A stretch of 57,387 nt of DNA. It comes from Trichlorobacter thiogenes. Lineage in GTDB: Bacteria > Desulfobacterota > Desulfuromonadia > Geobacterales > Pseudopelobacteraceae. Under the pieces are notes generated by a model, which searched no databases, was not told the origin of the DNA, and was given only the letters and a program-made list of their open reading frames with translations. Below are positions 9,282 through 18,064 of this stretch, in pieces. Each line of letters opens with the position of its first letter. Positions within the stretch are counted from its first letter, which is position 1. Made by a program: the position numbers and the translations under genes. The stretch covers positions 1-57,387 of the forward strand of contig NZ_FUWR01000020.1 in the NCBI RefSeq assembly GCF_900167465.1, written 5' to 3'.

Positions 9282-10772
9282 ATGAAACTGAAGCACTCAC
9301 TCATTATTGTTATGGTAACCCTCTTTACCGCCCTGGTAGGTGTCTCTGCCATGGCTGAAGAGAAAAAGGATGCTGCTCCTGCCGCTGCAGTTACAGCAGA
9401 GGCTCCCAAGGCTGCTGATGCCGCGGCTCCCGCTGTTGCACCGGCTGCCGTTCCTGCCGCAGCAGCGCCAGCTACCCCACCGGATGTCAAGCCGGTACTG
9501 AATACCGGTGACACCGCCTGGATGCTGGTTTCTTCAGCTCTGGTACTGCTGATGATCCCCGGTTTGGCCCTGTTCTACGGCGGTATGGTCCGTCAGAAAA
9601 ACGTTCTGTCAACCATGATGCACTCCTTTGTTGCCATGGGTATTGTTGGTGTTCAGTGGGCCGTCATCGGCTATTCACTGGCCTTTGCCCCTGACCTGAA
9701 CGGTATGGGTCTGATCGGTAACTTCAGCAAATTCATGCTGAATGGCTTGATTATCATGAAGGATGCCGCTTCAGGTACCGTTGAGTGGGCATTATTCCAG
9801 AACTACACCAAGGAGCCCGGCGCTATCCCTGAGCTGGTGTTTGCCATGTACCAGGCGATGTTTGCCATGATCACCGTGGCCCTGATCTCCGGCGCCATGG
9901 CTGAGCGGGTCAAGTTCTCTGCCTACTGCCTGTTTGTGCTGCTCTGGACCACCCTGGTCTATGATCCCCTGGCTCACTGGGTCTGGATGACTGAAGGCTG
10001 GTTGTTCAAAAAAGGCGCTCTGGATTTTGCCGGCGGTACGGTTGTTCACCTCTCTTCCGGTATCTCGGCAATGGTATTCCTGGCCTTCCTTGGCAAGCGT
10101 CACGGCTACCCCACTGAGCGGATGGCTCCCCACAACCTGCCTCTGACCCTGCTTGGTGTTGGTCTGCTCTGGTTTGGTTGGTTCGGTTTCAACGCAGGCT
10201 CTGCAATCGTGGGTGTTAATACCTCTGATGCAGCAGGCGGCTTGGCTGGTCTTGCCTTTGCCACCACCACTATCGCTCCTGCAGCAGCCGGTCTTTCCTG
10301 GATGATTGCTGAGTGGATTCATTCCGGCAAGCCCTCTGCCCTTGGTTTTGGATCTGGTGTTGTTGCCGGTCTGGTTGTCATCACCCCTGCTGCCGGCTTT
10401 GTACAGCCAGGTGCTGCCCTGCTGATGGGTGTGGCTGCAGGTCTGGTCTGCTACGGCGGCATCCTGCTCAAGGCCAAGCTGAAGTATGACGATTCCCTTG
10501 ATGCCTTTGGTGTACACGGTATCGGCGGTACCTTCGGCGCAATCATCACCGGTGTATTTGCCACTGTCGGTGCAACCGGCCTGCTGGCTGGTAACGCCAA
10601 GCAGCTGATGATCCAGCTGATTGCAGTACTGGCAGCTGGTGCCTACGCAGTAGTCGTAACCCTGATCATCACCTTCATCCTGGACAAGACCATTGGTCTG
10701 CGAGTTGAGAAGGAAGACGAAATCATGGGTCTTGACCAGACACAACACAGCGAATCAGGCTACAATATGTAA
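9282..10772 (+). CDS. amtB: ammonium transporter with signal peptide and Ala/Pro-rich N-terminal linker
   Basis: A 496-residue Amt/Rh-family ammonium channel. The ATG at 9282 is 6 bases after AGGAGG, and the TTG at 9276 is too close to that site. Residues 1-24 form a cleavable signal peptide (VGVSAMA), followed by ~40 residues of Ala/Pro/Val/Lys-rich low-complexity sequence that most Amt proteins lack. The eleven-helix Amt core then begins near residue 70 (TAWMLVSSALVLLMIPGLALFY). The signature blocks are present, including the twin-His helices (FAGGTVVHLSSG and DAFGVHGIGG). Its co-transcribed partner is PII, which blocks the channel when ammonium is plentiful. A terminator follows directly. 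Confidence 0.95.
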   Translation: MKLKHSLIIVMVTLFTALVGVSAMAEEKKDAAPAAAVTAEAPKAADAAAPAVAPAAVPAAAAPATPPDVKPVLNTGDTAWMLVSSALVLLMIPGLALFYGGMVRQKNVLSTMMHSFVAMGIVGVQWAVIGYSLAFAPDLNGMGLIGNFSKFMLNGLIIMKDAASGTVEWALFQNYTKEPGAIPELVFAMYQAMFAMITVALISGAMAERVKFSAYCLFVLLWTTLVYDPLAHWVWMTEGWLFKKGALDFAGGTVVHLSSGISAMVFLAFLGKRHGYPTERMAPHNLPLTLLGVGLLWFGWFGFNAGSAIVGVNTSDAAGGLAGLAFATTTIAPAAAGLSWMIAEWIHSGKPSALGFGSGVVAGLVVITPAAGFVQPGAALLMGVAAGLVCYGGILLKAKLKYDDSLDAFGVHGIGGTFGAIITGVFATVGATGLLAGNAKQLMIQLIAVLAAGAYAVVVTLIITFILDKTIGLRVEKEDEIMGLDQTQHSESGYNM

Positions 10773-10795
10773 TCAGAGTCTGATGGTGCTTCTTA

Positions 10796-10834
10796 AATCC
10801 CGGCCACCCGCAGCATGGTGGCCGGGATTTTTTT
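10796..10834 (+). terminator. intrinsic terminator after amtB
   Basis: A 13-base-pair stem, AATCCCGGCCACC / GGTGGCCGGGATT, with an 8-base loop, runs straight into a T tract. Confidence 0.93.
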
Positions 10835-10895
10835 ACTGCGCCTTGTTAAAAAATGGTTGCTTTTTATCGCCCTCAGTGATAAAGATTTTGTCCTT

Positions 10896-10982
10896 GCCCA
10901 GGTGGTGGAATTGGTAGACACGCAAGCTTCAGGTGCTTGTACTCGCAAGGGTGTGCTAGTTCGAGTCTAGTCCTGGGCACCA
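10896..10982 (+). tRNA. tRNA-Leu (anticodon CAG)
   Basis: An 87-base class II tRNA with encoded CCA. The acceptor stem GCCCAGG (10896-10902) pairs with CCTGGGC (10972-10978). The anticodon stem CAAGC/GCTTG encloses the loop TTCAGGT, giving anticodon CAG, which reads CUG leucine codons. The T arm has the GTTCGAGTC loop region, and the long variable arm (TACTCGCAAGGGTG) is as expected for Leu. It is followed by a terminator. Confidence 0.96.
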
Positions 10983-10996
10983 TTCAAAAGAAAATG

Positions 10997-11030
10997 CCTC
11001 CGAAGTGTAGACTTCGGGGGTTTTTCTTTT
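10997..11030 (+). terminator. intrinsic terminator after tRNA-Leu
   Basis: CCTCCGAAGT-GTAG-ACTTCGGGGG (with G-T pairs) followed by TTTTTCTTTTTT. It separates the tRNA from the radical SAM gene. Confidence 0.88.
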
Positions 11031-11046
11031 TTAGCAAGGAACCTCC

Positions 11047-13536
11047 ATGCCTTTGGATCTGTTAAGCGTAGAAAAACCGGCCCGCTATATGGGTGGGGAA
11101 ATGGGATCAGTGGCAAAGCCAAAGGCTGATCTGCGTATTGCATTAGCCTTTCCCGATGTCTACGAAGTTGGCATGAGCCATCTTGGACTTCGGATTCTCT
11201 ATCAAATTCTCAATGCCCTGGATGGCATTGCCGCAGAACGTGTTTACACCCCCTGGCCCGACATGGCTGCCCAGCTGGCGGCAGAGCAGATTGCCCTGGC
11301 TACCCTTGAAACATCAACCCCACTTGCTGAAACCGACATCATCGGCTTTACCCTGCAATATGAACTATCCTGTACCAATATCCTGACCATGCTGCGTCAG
11401 GCTGCCATTCCTTTGCGGTCTGCCGATCGAGATCAAAGCTGGCCATTGATTATTGGCGGCGGCCCCGGCGCCTATAACCCTGAACCGCTTGCCCCGTTTT
11501 TTGACGCGTTCCTGCTGGGCGATGGTGAAGAGGCGGTCATTGAGATTGCAAATCTGGTGCGAGACTGGAAGACGTCAGATAGCAGGAACAAGCAGGAGTT
11601 GCTGGAAAAACTGTCTGCTGTTGATGGCGTGTATGTCCCCTCGTTTTTCAAGGTGGAGTACCATGCTGATGGTCGGGTGGCTGCAGTTCAGCCTTTGAAG
11701 CCTGGCTACACAGCCGTACGCAGACGTTTTTTGCCTGATATTGAATCAGCCGCCTTTCCTGATAGTCCGATCATACCGTTTATGAAGACCATTCATGACC
11801 GGGTTGCAATTGAAGTTGCACGCGGTTGTACCCGTGGTTGTCGCTTCTGTCAGGCCGGTTACATCTATCGCCCCCTGCGTGAGCGTTCTCCGCAACGAAT
11901 CAGCCAACTGATTGAGACATCGCTAAAAAATACCGGCTATGAAGAGATCTCGCTGCTGTCGCTTTCCACCGGAGACTACAGCTGTATTGGGCCGTTATTG
12001 CAGGAGTTGATGGCTCGTCATGCCAACGGCAGGGTCGCCATTTCATTGCCGTCGTTGCGAGTCGGTACACTGACCGCCGGGTTGATTGACGAGATTCGTA
12101 AAGTGCGCAAGACCGGCTTTACCCTGGCCCCAGAGGCTGGCAGTGAACGGATGCGCAGGGTTATTAACAAAGGGATCACGGAGCAGGATCTGCTGGAAGG
12201 CGCTTTGAACATCTATGCAGCCGGATGGCGCTCAATCAAGCTCTATTTTATGATGGGGCTTCCCACTGAAACCAGGGAAGACCTTCAGGCAATTCCTGAA
12301 CTTGCCCGTCAGGTTAAAAATCAGGCGCGGCGTTCAGGTGGACAGGGTGAAGTGAATGTGGCGGTCAGCACCTTTGTGCCCAAGCCCCACACCCCGTTTC
12401 AGTGGCAACGCCAGCTATCGCTTGACGAAACCCGTGAACGTCAGCGTTTTCTGAAGGATGAGATGCGTCGGCGCAAACTGAACTTCAAGTATCAGGATGC
12501 AGAGCTGTCATTTATGGAAGGGGTCTTTGCGCGGGGCGATCGTCGTCTGGCTGATGTACTCCAGCGGGTTGTTGAGCTGGGGGCCTGCTTTGATGGCTGG
12601 AACGAGCATTTTTCGCTTCCCCGTTGGTTGCAGGCGTTTAGTGATTGCGGGATTGATCCCGCATGGTATCTTAGGGAGCGTAGCACGGATGAACTGCTGC
12701 CCTGGGATCATCTGGATGCCGGCATTGAAAAGACATTCCTGCTGAAGGAGCTGGAGCGGGCTCATGCTGAGGCTGCAACACCTGACTGCCGTTTTGGTGC
12801 CTGCTCCAATTGCGGTGTCTGCGACTTTAAGCGTTTGGCTAACCGGGTGGTTGCGCAACAGGAGCAGTCTGACGCGGCACAGAATGATGAAAAAGCGACA
12901 CAAGAGATTATTCAACGTCGCCTGCGGTTGCGCTTTTCCAAAACCGACAACATCCGTTACCTGAGCCACCTTGAGCTGATCAATCTCTTTACCCGGGCGG
13001 TCCAGCGCGGCGGTGTACCGATTCTGTACAGCCAGGGCTTTCACCCCCATCCCCGTTTCTCCTTTGCAACAGCCACATCAGTGGGGGTTGAATCACAGGC
13101 AGAATATATGGATATGTTTGTGGGTGCTATGGGGCCGGATGAGGCACTTGCTTGTCTGAATCAGGTTCTGCCTGATGGCATCTCAATACTGGAGGCAACC
13201 GAGGTTCCGCTCAAGGCTGAGTCTCTTTCTCCCTTAATTGAGGCCACCCGCTATCGGATAACACTGCCGGGGTATGATCCAGAGCTGTTACAAAAACAAT
13301 GTGTGCAATTTATGGCACAAGATTCCTGGGTATTGGTTCGTCAGAAAAAGGGGCAGCAGCAAACCATTGATTTGCGTCAGGAAACCCGTGAACTGTCAGC
13401 CAATGGCAGCTGTCTTGAACTGACGATCGGCCGCGGAAAGGCAATCGAGTTGACTGCTGCAGTAACCGGTCTGTTGCCAGATGAGCTAAAAACTGCACAG
13501 ATTCAGAAGACATCTGTCATTTTTGTGGCATACTAA
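11047..13536 (+). CDS. B12-binding-like radical SAM protein fused to DUF2344 (TIGR03960/TIGR03936)
   Basis: An 829-residue fusion. Residues ~1-200 look like a B12-binding-type domain. The radical SAM core has its cluster ligands in RGCTRGCRFCQAGYIYRP (Cys261, Cys265, Cys268; CxxxCxxC). A further Cys cluster, CRFGACSNCGVC, lies near residue 580. From ~630 on there is a DUF2344 domain, beginning RLRLRFSKTDNIRYLSHLE. This fused form and its position directly upstream of rng are typical of Geobacter-like genomes. The reaction is not established; a role linked to RNA or ribosome modification has been suggested from its neighbourhood, but that is inference. Forty bases separate it from rng, so the two are probably one transcript. 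Confidence 0.85.
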   Translation: MPLDLLSVEKPARYMGGEMGSVAKPKADLRIALAFPDVYEVGMSHLGLRILYQILNALDGIAAERVYTPWPDMAAQLAAEQIALATLETSTPLAETDIIGFTLQYELSCTNILTMLRQAAIPLRSADRDQSWPLIIGGGPGAYNPEPLAPFFDAFLLGDGEEAVIEIANLVRDWKTSDSRNKQELLEKLSAVDGVYVPSFFKVEYHADGRVAAVQPLKPGYTAVRRRFLPDIESAAFPDSPIIPFMKTIHDRVAIEVARGCTRGCRFCQAGYIYRPLRERSPQRISQLIETSLKNTGYEEISLLSLSTGDYSCIGPLLQELMARHANGRVAISLPSLRVGTLTAGLIDEIRKVRKTGFTLAPEAGSERMRRVINKGITEQDLLEGALNIYAAGWRSIKLYFMMGLPTETREDLQAIPELARQVKNQARRSGGQGEVNVAVSTFVPKPHTPFQWQRQLSLDETRERQRFLKDEMRRRKLNFKYQDAELSFMEGVFARGDRRLADVLQRVVELGACFDGWNEHFSLPRWLQAFSDCGIDPAWYLRERSTDELLPWDHLDAGIEKTFLLKELERAHAEAATPDCRFGACSNCGVCDFKRLANRVVAQQEQSDAAQNDEKATQEIIQRRLRLRFSKTDNIRYLSHLELINLFTRAVQRGGVPILYSQGFHPHPRFSFATATSVGVESQAEYMDMFVGAMGPDEALACLNQVLPDGISILEATEVPLKAESLSPLIEATRYRITLPGYDPELLQKQCVQFMAQDSWVLVRQKKGQQQTIDLRQETRELSANGSCLELTIGRGKAIELTAAVTGLLPDELKTAQIQKTSVIFVAY

Positions 13537-13575
13537 ATCGAACATACAACATTATTTTTTCATAGAGGTATCACC

Positions 13576-15087
13576 ATGGCATCAGAACTGGTTATCAACG
13601 TCACTGCCCACGAGACCCGCATCTCGCTGATTGAGAAAGGGACCATTGCTGAGCTGTACATTGAGCGGACCCGGGAAAAAGGGATCGTTGGCAATATTTA
13701 CAAAGGGCGGGTTGTGCGGGTGCTGCCCGGCATGCAGGCCGCTTTTGTGGATATCGGACTTGAAAAGGCTGCGTTTCTCTATGTGGCTGATGTCTTTGAC
13801 GCCATTGAAGAGTATGAAAACCTGATGGACGGAGGCAAGAAGGAAGATCACCACGACGATGGCAGTAATCAGGAGTTCAAGGTACTGCATCCGATTGAAG
13901 ATCTCCTGCAAGAAGGGCAGGAACTGCTGGTGCAGGTCTCCAAGGAGCCGATCGGCACCAAGGGGGCCCGGATCACCTCCCATATTTCACTGCCTGGCCG
14001 TCATGTGGTCTATATGCCAACCGTTGACCATGTTGGTATCTCCCGCAGGATAGAAGATGAGGAGGAGCGGGAGCGGCTGCGTGAGATTGTTGATCGCGTG
14101 CGTCAGCCCGGCTGCGGCTTTATTGTGCGTACAGCCTCTGAAGGCAAGTCTGAAGATGACCTGCGTGCTGATATGCAGTATCTGGCAAAGGTATGGGCAG
14201 CCATTGTCAGCACAAAGGAGAAGGCAACCGCGCCAAGCCTGATCCATGCTGATCTTGATGTGGTTCAGAAGGTGGTGCGGGATATTGTTACCGATGATGT
14301 GAATCGGATTGTGATCGATTCCAAGCCGGATCATGACCGGATCGTGCAGTTTATCTCCACTTTCATGCCTAAAATGAAGTCTTCAATTGAGCTGTATGAT
14401 GAAGAGGAGCCGATTTTTGATCAGTACGGCCTAGAGGTGGAGATCAGTCGTGCCCTGGGCCGTAAGGTCTGGTTAAAGTCTGGTGGCTATATCATCATTG
14501 AGCAGACCGAAGCGTTGACGGCTATTGATGTCAATACCGGGCGTTTTGTCGGCAAGCACAATCTGGAAGACACCATCCTCAAGACCAATCTTGAGGCGGT
14601 CAAGGAGATCGCCTATCAGCTGCGTCTGCGCAATATCGGCGGCATTATCATCATTGACTTTATTGATATGGAGAAAGAGGTCAATCGTGAGAAGGTGTAT
14701 GCTGCCCTGGAAGATGCGCTCAAGAGCGACAAGTCAAAGACCAATATCCTGAAGATTTCTGAGCTGGGCCTGGTTGAGATGACACGTAAGCGGGTGCGTG
14801 AAAGTATTGGCAGGATGATGTGCGAGCCCTGTCCCTACTGCGAAGGCCGGGGCTATGTCAAGTCAAAGACCACGATCTGCCATGAGATCTTCCGGGAGCT
14901 GCGGAGAGAAATGCTGGATATTCGCGGCACAAAAGTGCTGCTCAGCGTGCATCCACAGGTGGCTGACCTGCTCTATGATGAAGAACGTCGTGGGCTGGAA
15001 GAGTTAGAGAAGAAATTTAAAAAACGGGTAACGGTCAGGGCCAAGCCGGGCTTTCATCAGGAACAGTTTGAGGTGGTCATCAGCTAG
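13576..15087 (+). CDS. rng: ribonuclease G (Rne/Rng family endoribonuclease)
   Basis: A 503-residue single-strand endoribonuclease that matures 16S rRNA 5' ends and takes part in mRNA turnover. An N-terminal S1 domain (about residues 38-130) has an acidic insertion near residue 85. The catalytic DNase I-like domain has both metal-binding Asp motifs: TAIDVNTGRFVG and IIIIDFIDM. The Zn-link CEPCPYCEGRGYV that holds the dimer is present. There is no C-terminal degradosome scaffold, so RNase G rather than RNase E is the better name. The transcript ends at a very strong hairpin 30 bases downstream. Confidence 0.93.
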   Translation: MASELVINVTAHETRISLIEKGTIAELYIERTREKGIVGNIYKGRVVRVLPGMQAAFVDIGLEKAAFLYVADVFDAIEEYENLMDGGKKEDHHDDGSNQEFKVLHPIEDLLQEGQELLVQVSKEPIGTKGARITSHISLPGRHVVYMPTVDHVGISRRIEDEEERERLREIVDRVRQPGCGFIVRTASEGKSEDDLRADMQYLAKVWAAIVSTKEKATAPSLIHADLDVVQKVVRDIVTDDVNRIVIDSKPDHDRIVQFISTFMPKMKSSIELYDEEEPIFDQYGLEVEISRALGRKVWLKSGGYIIIEQTEALTAIDVNTGRFVGKHNLEDTILKTNLEAVKEIAYQLRLRNIGGIIIIDFIDMEKEVNREKVYAALEDALKSDKSKTNILKISELGLVEMTRKRVRESIGRMMCEPCPYCEGRGYVKSKTTICHEIFRELRREMLDIRGTKVLLSVHPQVADLLYDEERRGLEELEKKFKKRVTVRAKPGFHQEQFEVVIS

Positions 15088-15115
15088 TCAATGCCAACCG
15101 TGGCACACAAATAGA

Positions 15116-15159
15116 GCACACAAAAAGGCACAGGAAGATCCTGTGCCTTTTTGTGTGCC
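15116..15159 (+). terminator. strong bidirectional intrinsic terminator between rng and the RHH gene
   Basis: A perfect 19-base-pair stem (GCACACAAAAAGGCACAGG and its complement) with loop AAGAT. Its inner AAAAA/TTTTT tracts let it work in both directions, ending rng on the plus strand and the ribbon-helix-helix gene on the minus strand. Confidence 0.93.
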
Positions 15160-15183
15160 TGGAGCCAGTTAGCTTGCTGGCTG

Positions 15184-15366
15184 TTAAGCTGCTTTACGAA
15201 GGTCGCGATGGTCAAGTTGCAGGGTCAAAGCAACCATTGCCTCACGCATGATGTCTGATACCGACTTGTGGGTCCGGCGTACCAGTGATTCAAGTTGTTC
15301 ACGCTCTTCATCGCTAACACGCATTGAAATAACATTGTAACGAGGATTCTCTCTCATTCTGCCCAT
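15184..15366 (-). CDS. ribbon-helix-helix (CopG/Arc-type) DNA-binding protein
   Basis: A 60-residue protein. The ATG at 15366 is chosen because AAGGAG lies 9 bases upstream, and the open frame extending further 5' has no ribosome site. The RHH fold is visible as a beta strand (YNVISMRVSDEE), helix A (EREQLESLVRR) and helix B (SVSDIMREAMVAL). Small RHH proteins bind operators as dimers of dimers. No toxin gene is linked, so it is more likely a stand-alone regulator than an antitoxin. It has its own sigma-54-like promoter candidate and ends at the strong shared terminator. The target is unknown. Confidence 0.8.
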   Translation of the reverse strand: MGRMRENPRYNVISMRVSDEEREQLESLVRRTHKSVSDIMREAMVALTLQLDHRDLRKAA

Positions 15367-15426
15367 GGTTTTAATCTCCTTATGTATGTTTTGTACTGTT
15401 GTTGGTAACGCAATAGTGTATACATA

Positions 15427-15443
15427 TGCCAACACCGTGCCAA
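15427..15443 (-). promoter_or_regulatory. candidate sigma-54 promoter of the RHH gene
   Basis: On the minus strand TTGGCACGGTGTTGGCA has GG and GC 12 bases apart, with one mismatch in the -12 element (TGGC for TTGC). The predicted start near 15417 gives a ~50-base leader before the ATG at 15366. It is weaker than the other three -24/-12 sites. Confidence 0.45.
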
Positions 15444-15580
15444 AACATCGCAAATCGAAATAAGGATAATGATGTAAGCTATTTGCAAAATTAGACTATT
15501 TCAATCCTTTTGTGCTTCATGAGCATAATGAGCCAAGTGTGGCACATATAGGACAAAAGTATACACTATTCTAGAACGTG

Positions 15581-17884
15581 CTACTGATCGCCATCCTGTT
15601 CATTACCAAAGGCATGCTCAAGTTTGCGCTGTACAGCAATGCCGTTTTTTTCCAGCAGGCGATAGAAAGTGCGGCGTGGCACATCTGCCAGCCGTGCCGC
15701 CTTTGATACATTCCCGCCTGCTTCTTCAAGGTAGCGCAGGATCAGGTTTCTCTCCAGGCGGCCCACATGGGTTTCACGCTCAGCCTTGAATGACGTGCGT
15801 CTGACACCAGGCAGGACGCCGGCCCGCTCATCAAAGATCTCACGAAAGATGGAAGGAAGATTCTCAAGGCGCACCACACCGTCTTGCGAAAGTACGGCAG
15901 CCCGCTCAATGATATTCTGCATCTCTCGAATATTGCCTGGCCAGCGGTAGTTTCGCATGGCGGTAACGGCCCGCTCTTCAATGCCGGTCAGTCGCTTGTT
16001 CAGTTTCTTGCGCGCCTTTTCAAGGAAGTGACGTGAGAGGATCGGGATTGATTCAGTTCGCTCCCGCAAGGGAGGCAGGTCGATTGAAAACACATTCAGG
16101 CGGTAATACAGATCTTCCCTGAACCAGCCATCACGCACACCCTGTTCCAGGTCTTTATTGGTGGCAGCAATCAGGCGAACGTTTACCCTTTTAACCGACG
16201 TCCCCCCCACGGGCCGCACCTCTCCCTGATCAAGAAGCCGCAGTAATTCTGCCTGCAGCTTGGGAGTAATGTCGCCGATCTCATCCAGGAAGATAGTGCC
16301 ACCATCGGCAGCTTCAAAAAGACCTTTACGATCAGCAATGGCCCCGGTAAAAGCACCTTTTTTGTGTCCGAATAGCTCGCTCTCCAGCAATGAATCAGCC
16401 AGGGTGGTGCAGTTGACCGTAACCAAAGGCTTGTCTGCCCGCGTACTCAAACGATGAATGGCCCGCGCCGTCAACTCCTTGCCAGTGCCGGTTTCTCCAC
16501 GAATCAGCACCGTGGTGGGCGTTGGGCCAACGTGGCGGATCAGCTCAACCACAGCAGCATTTTCCCGATCATCACCGATGATCATATCTTCGCCAAGTTG
16601 CTTGTCCAGCTCCCGTGACATCAACTCATACTTCTGCATCAGGATGCCGCGATCCTCCTCCATCTTACGCAGGTTATAGGGCAGACACATGCCAATGTCC
16701 GCCAACCCCTGAAACACGGCAACCGCATGCTCCCGGCAGGTGGCATAGCCACAGGCACGGCAATTAAGCTCATCACCCTGGCTGAATTTGGCTGTAGCGT
16801 TCAGGATTTTGCGTACATCTTCCGGCTTAGGTGCAGGCAGCTTGATTGATTTGTCCTGAAAACTCTGCGAAAGCTGGGCTGGCGGTTTTGCAGTGCGATA
16901 GTGGGCTGCTGTCCGGTAGGGGATGGTGCTGTTGGTATAGCGGATAATGAGATTACGCTTGTAAAAGTTGGTCAGATCACGGTTTTTCCCAGGTCCGTCA
17001 ACGCAGCCGCCATCACAAAAGCGCAGATCAACATAGCGGGGGTTGATCCGGCCTGCTGCCAGGTCACGCACAATCTCAAGGGAGTGGCTTTCCCCCTCTG
17101 CGGCAACGGTCTCTGTGTCAAGAAAATCAGTGGCAATATCCAGTGCCCGTAACGGCCCGCCAGAGAGGGTAAACATGCGGCCCTGTTCAGGATCGATACC
17201 ATCAAAGGCGGCCTCGGTAAGATTTGCCGGTGAGATGCCCCGCCTGCGAAAAAACAGTTCAATTTCGCCATAGGTTAGTACCACGTCAACAAAATTAGCT
17301 ACTTCAGGGGATTGAATCTCAAATTTGGCAGCAATGCAGGTGCTGAGGTATACCACCTTGGCCTGAGGTCCCAGGGCCTCTTTGATAAAACGCCCCATGG
17401 CCAGCATCGGCGAAACCACCGGCATCAGGTTAGGTAGCAACTTTGGATAGTGCCGCTCAATCAGATCAACCACGGCCGGGCAGTGGGTAGAAATCAAGGT
17501 ATGGTCTGTTTTGGCTATCTCTGCCGCATAATGGGGGGCGATCATCCGGGCGCCATGAGCACCTTCATGTACTTCATGAAACCCCAGGCTTTTCAGGCCT
17601 GCAACCAGTTGGCCAGGGGTATAGGAATGGAAAAAAGCAGGGAAGGAACAGCCCAGTACCGCTACAACCGGATCGCCCGATGCCAGCAGTTCCTGGGTTT
17701 TAACCATCCGGTCAACCACCACCTTGGCCTTTTGGGGACAGTTCAGGCAGTTGCCGCAACCGATACAACGCTCATAGATGATTTCAGCATACCCGCCATC
17801 AACCTTGATCGCCTTGACCGGACAGGTGCGAACACAGGAGTAGCAGGTGCGACAGCGTTCCTTGTAGGTAATAATCGGTTGCAT
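15581..17884 (-). CDS. sigma-54-dependent activator with ferredoxin and [FeFe]-hydrogenase-like iron-sulfur sensor domains
   Basis: A 767-residue one-component regulator; the ATG at 17884 has GGAGA 8 bases upstream. Domains in order: two [4Fe-4S] ferredoxin motifs (Cys11/14/17/21 and Cys40/43/46/49), an iron-only hydrogenase large-subunit domain (~70-330) that keeps Cys in all three H-cluster-like motifs (STHCPAVVDL, STCIAAKFE, RFCDGGCVDGPG), an Fe-S Cys motif (NCRACGYATCREHA...GMC), a coiled linker, an AAA+ domain (GETGTGKE Walker A, GAFTGA loop, DEIGD Walker B), and a Fis-type HTH (AARLADVPRRTFYRLLEK). It resembles the HydS-type sensory hydrogenases but has its output domain in the same chain. 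A role in sensing redox state or H2 and activating sigma-54 promoters is inferred. No structural hydrogenase genes lie nearby. Confidence 0.88.
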   Translation of the reverse strand: MQPIITYKERCRTCYSCVRTCPVKAIKVDGGYAEIIYERCIGCGNCLNCPQKAKVVVDRMVKTQELLASGDPVVAVLGCSFPAFFHSYTPGQLVAGLKSLGFHEVHEGAHGARMIAPHYAAEIAKTDHTLISTHCPAVVDLIERHYPKLLPNLMPVVSPMLAMGRFIKEALGPQAKVVYLSTCIAAKFEIQSPEVANFVDVVLTYGEIELFFRRRGISPANLTEAAFDGIDPEQGRMFTLSGGPLRALDIATDFLDTETVAAEGESHSLEIVRDLAAGRINPRYVDLRFCDGGCVDGPGKNRDLTNFYKRNLIIRYTNSTIPYRTAAHYRTAKPPAQLSQSFQDKSIKLPAPKPEDVRKILNATAKFSQGDELNCRACGYATCREHAVAVFQGLADIGMCLPYNLRKMEEDRGILMQKYELMSRELDKQLGEDMIIGDDRENAAVVELIRHVGPTPTTVLIRGETGTGKELTARAIHRLSTRADKPLVTVNCTTLADSLLESELFGHKKGAFTGAIADRKGLFEAADGGTIFLDEIGDITPKLQAELLRLLDQGEVRPVGGTSVKRVNVRLIAATNKDLEQGVRDGWFREDLYYRLNVFSIDLPPLRERTESIPILSRHFLEKARKKLNKRLTGIEERAVTAMRNYRWPGNIREMQNIIERAAVLSQDGVVRLENLPSIFREIFDERAGVLPGVRRTSFKAERETHVGRLERNLILRYLEEAGGNVSKAARLADVPRRTFYRLLEKNGIAVQRKLEHAFGNEQDGDQ

Positions 17885-18064
17885 ATTTTGTTCTCCAAGA
17901 GAGATTTGATTTCCATTGTACAGCATGAAATTGAAGTGTGCAACTTTTGGCACAAGGTGTGTTGGCCATATTTCAACGCCTCCATGTAGTGCTGCCCTTT
18001 CACTTGCTATTAAGCGAGTGCATCGGTTAAGATTTGGGCCTAAACTTATCCGTAGAGGTGCTGC

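Noticed and set aside
9792-10748. Long minus-strand open frame opposite amtB
   Set aside because: Pure antisense shadow of a well-conserved gene; no ribosome site or homology.
17930-17990. TTTTGGCACAAGGTGTGTTGGCC between the sigma-54 regulator and glcD as a -24/-12 promoter
   Set aside because: The -12 GC is not at the correct distance in either orientation.
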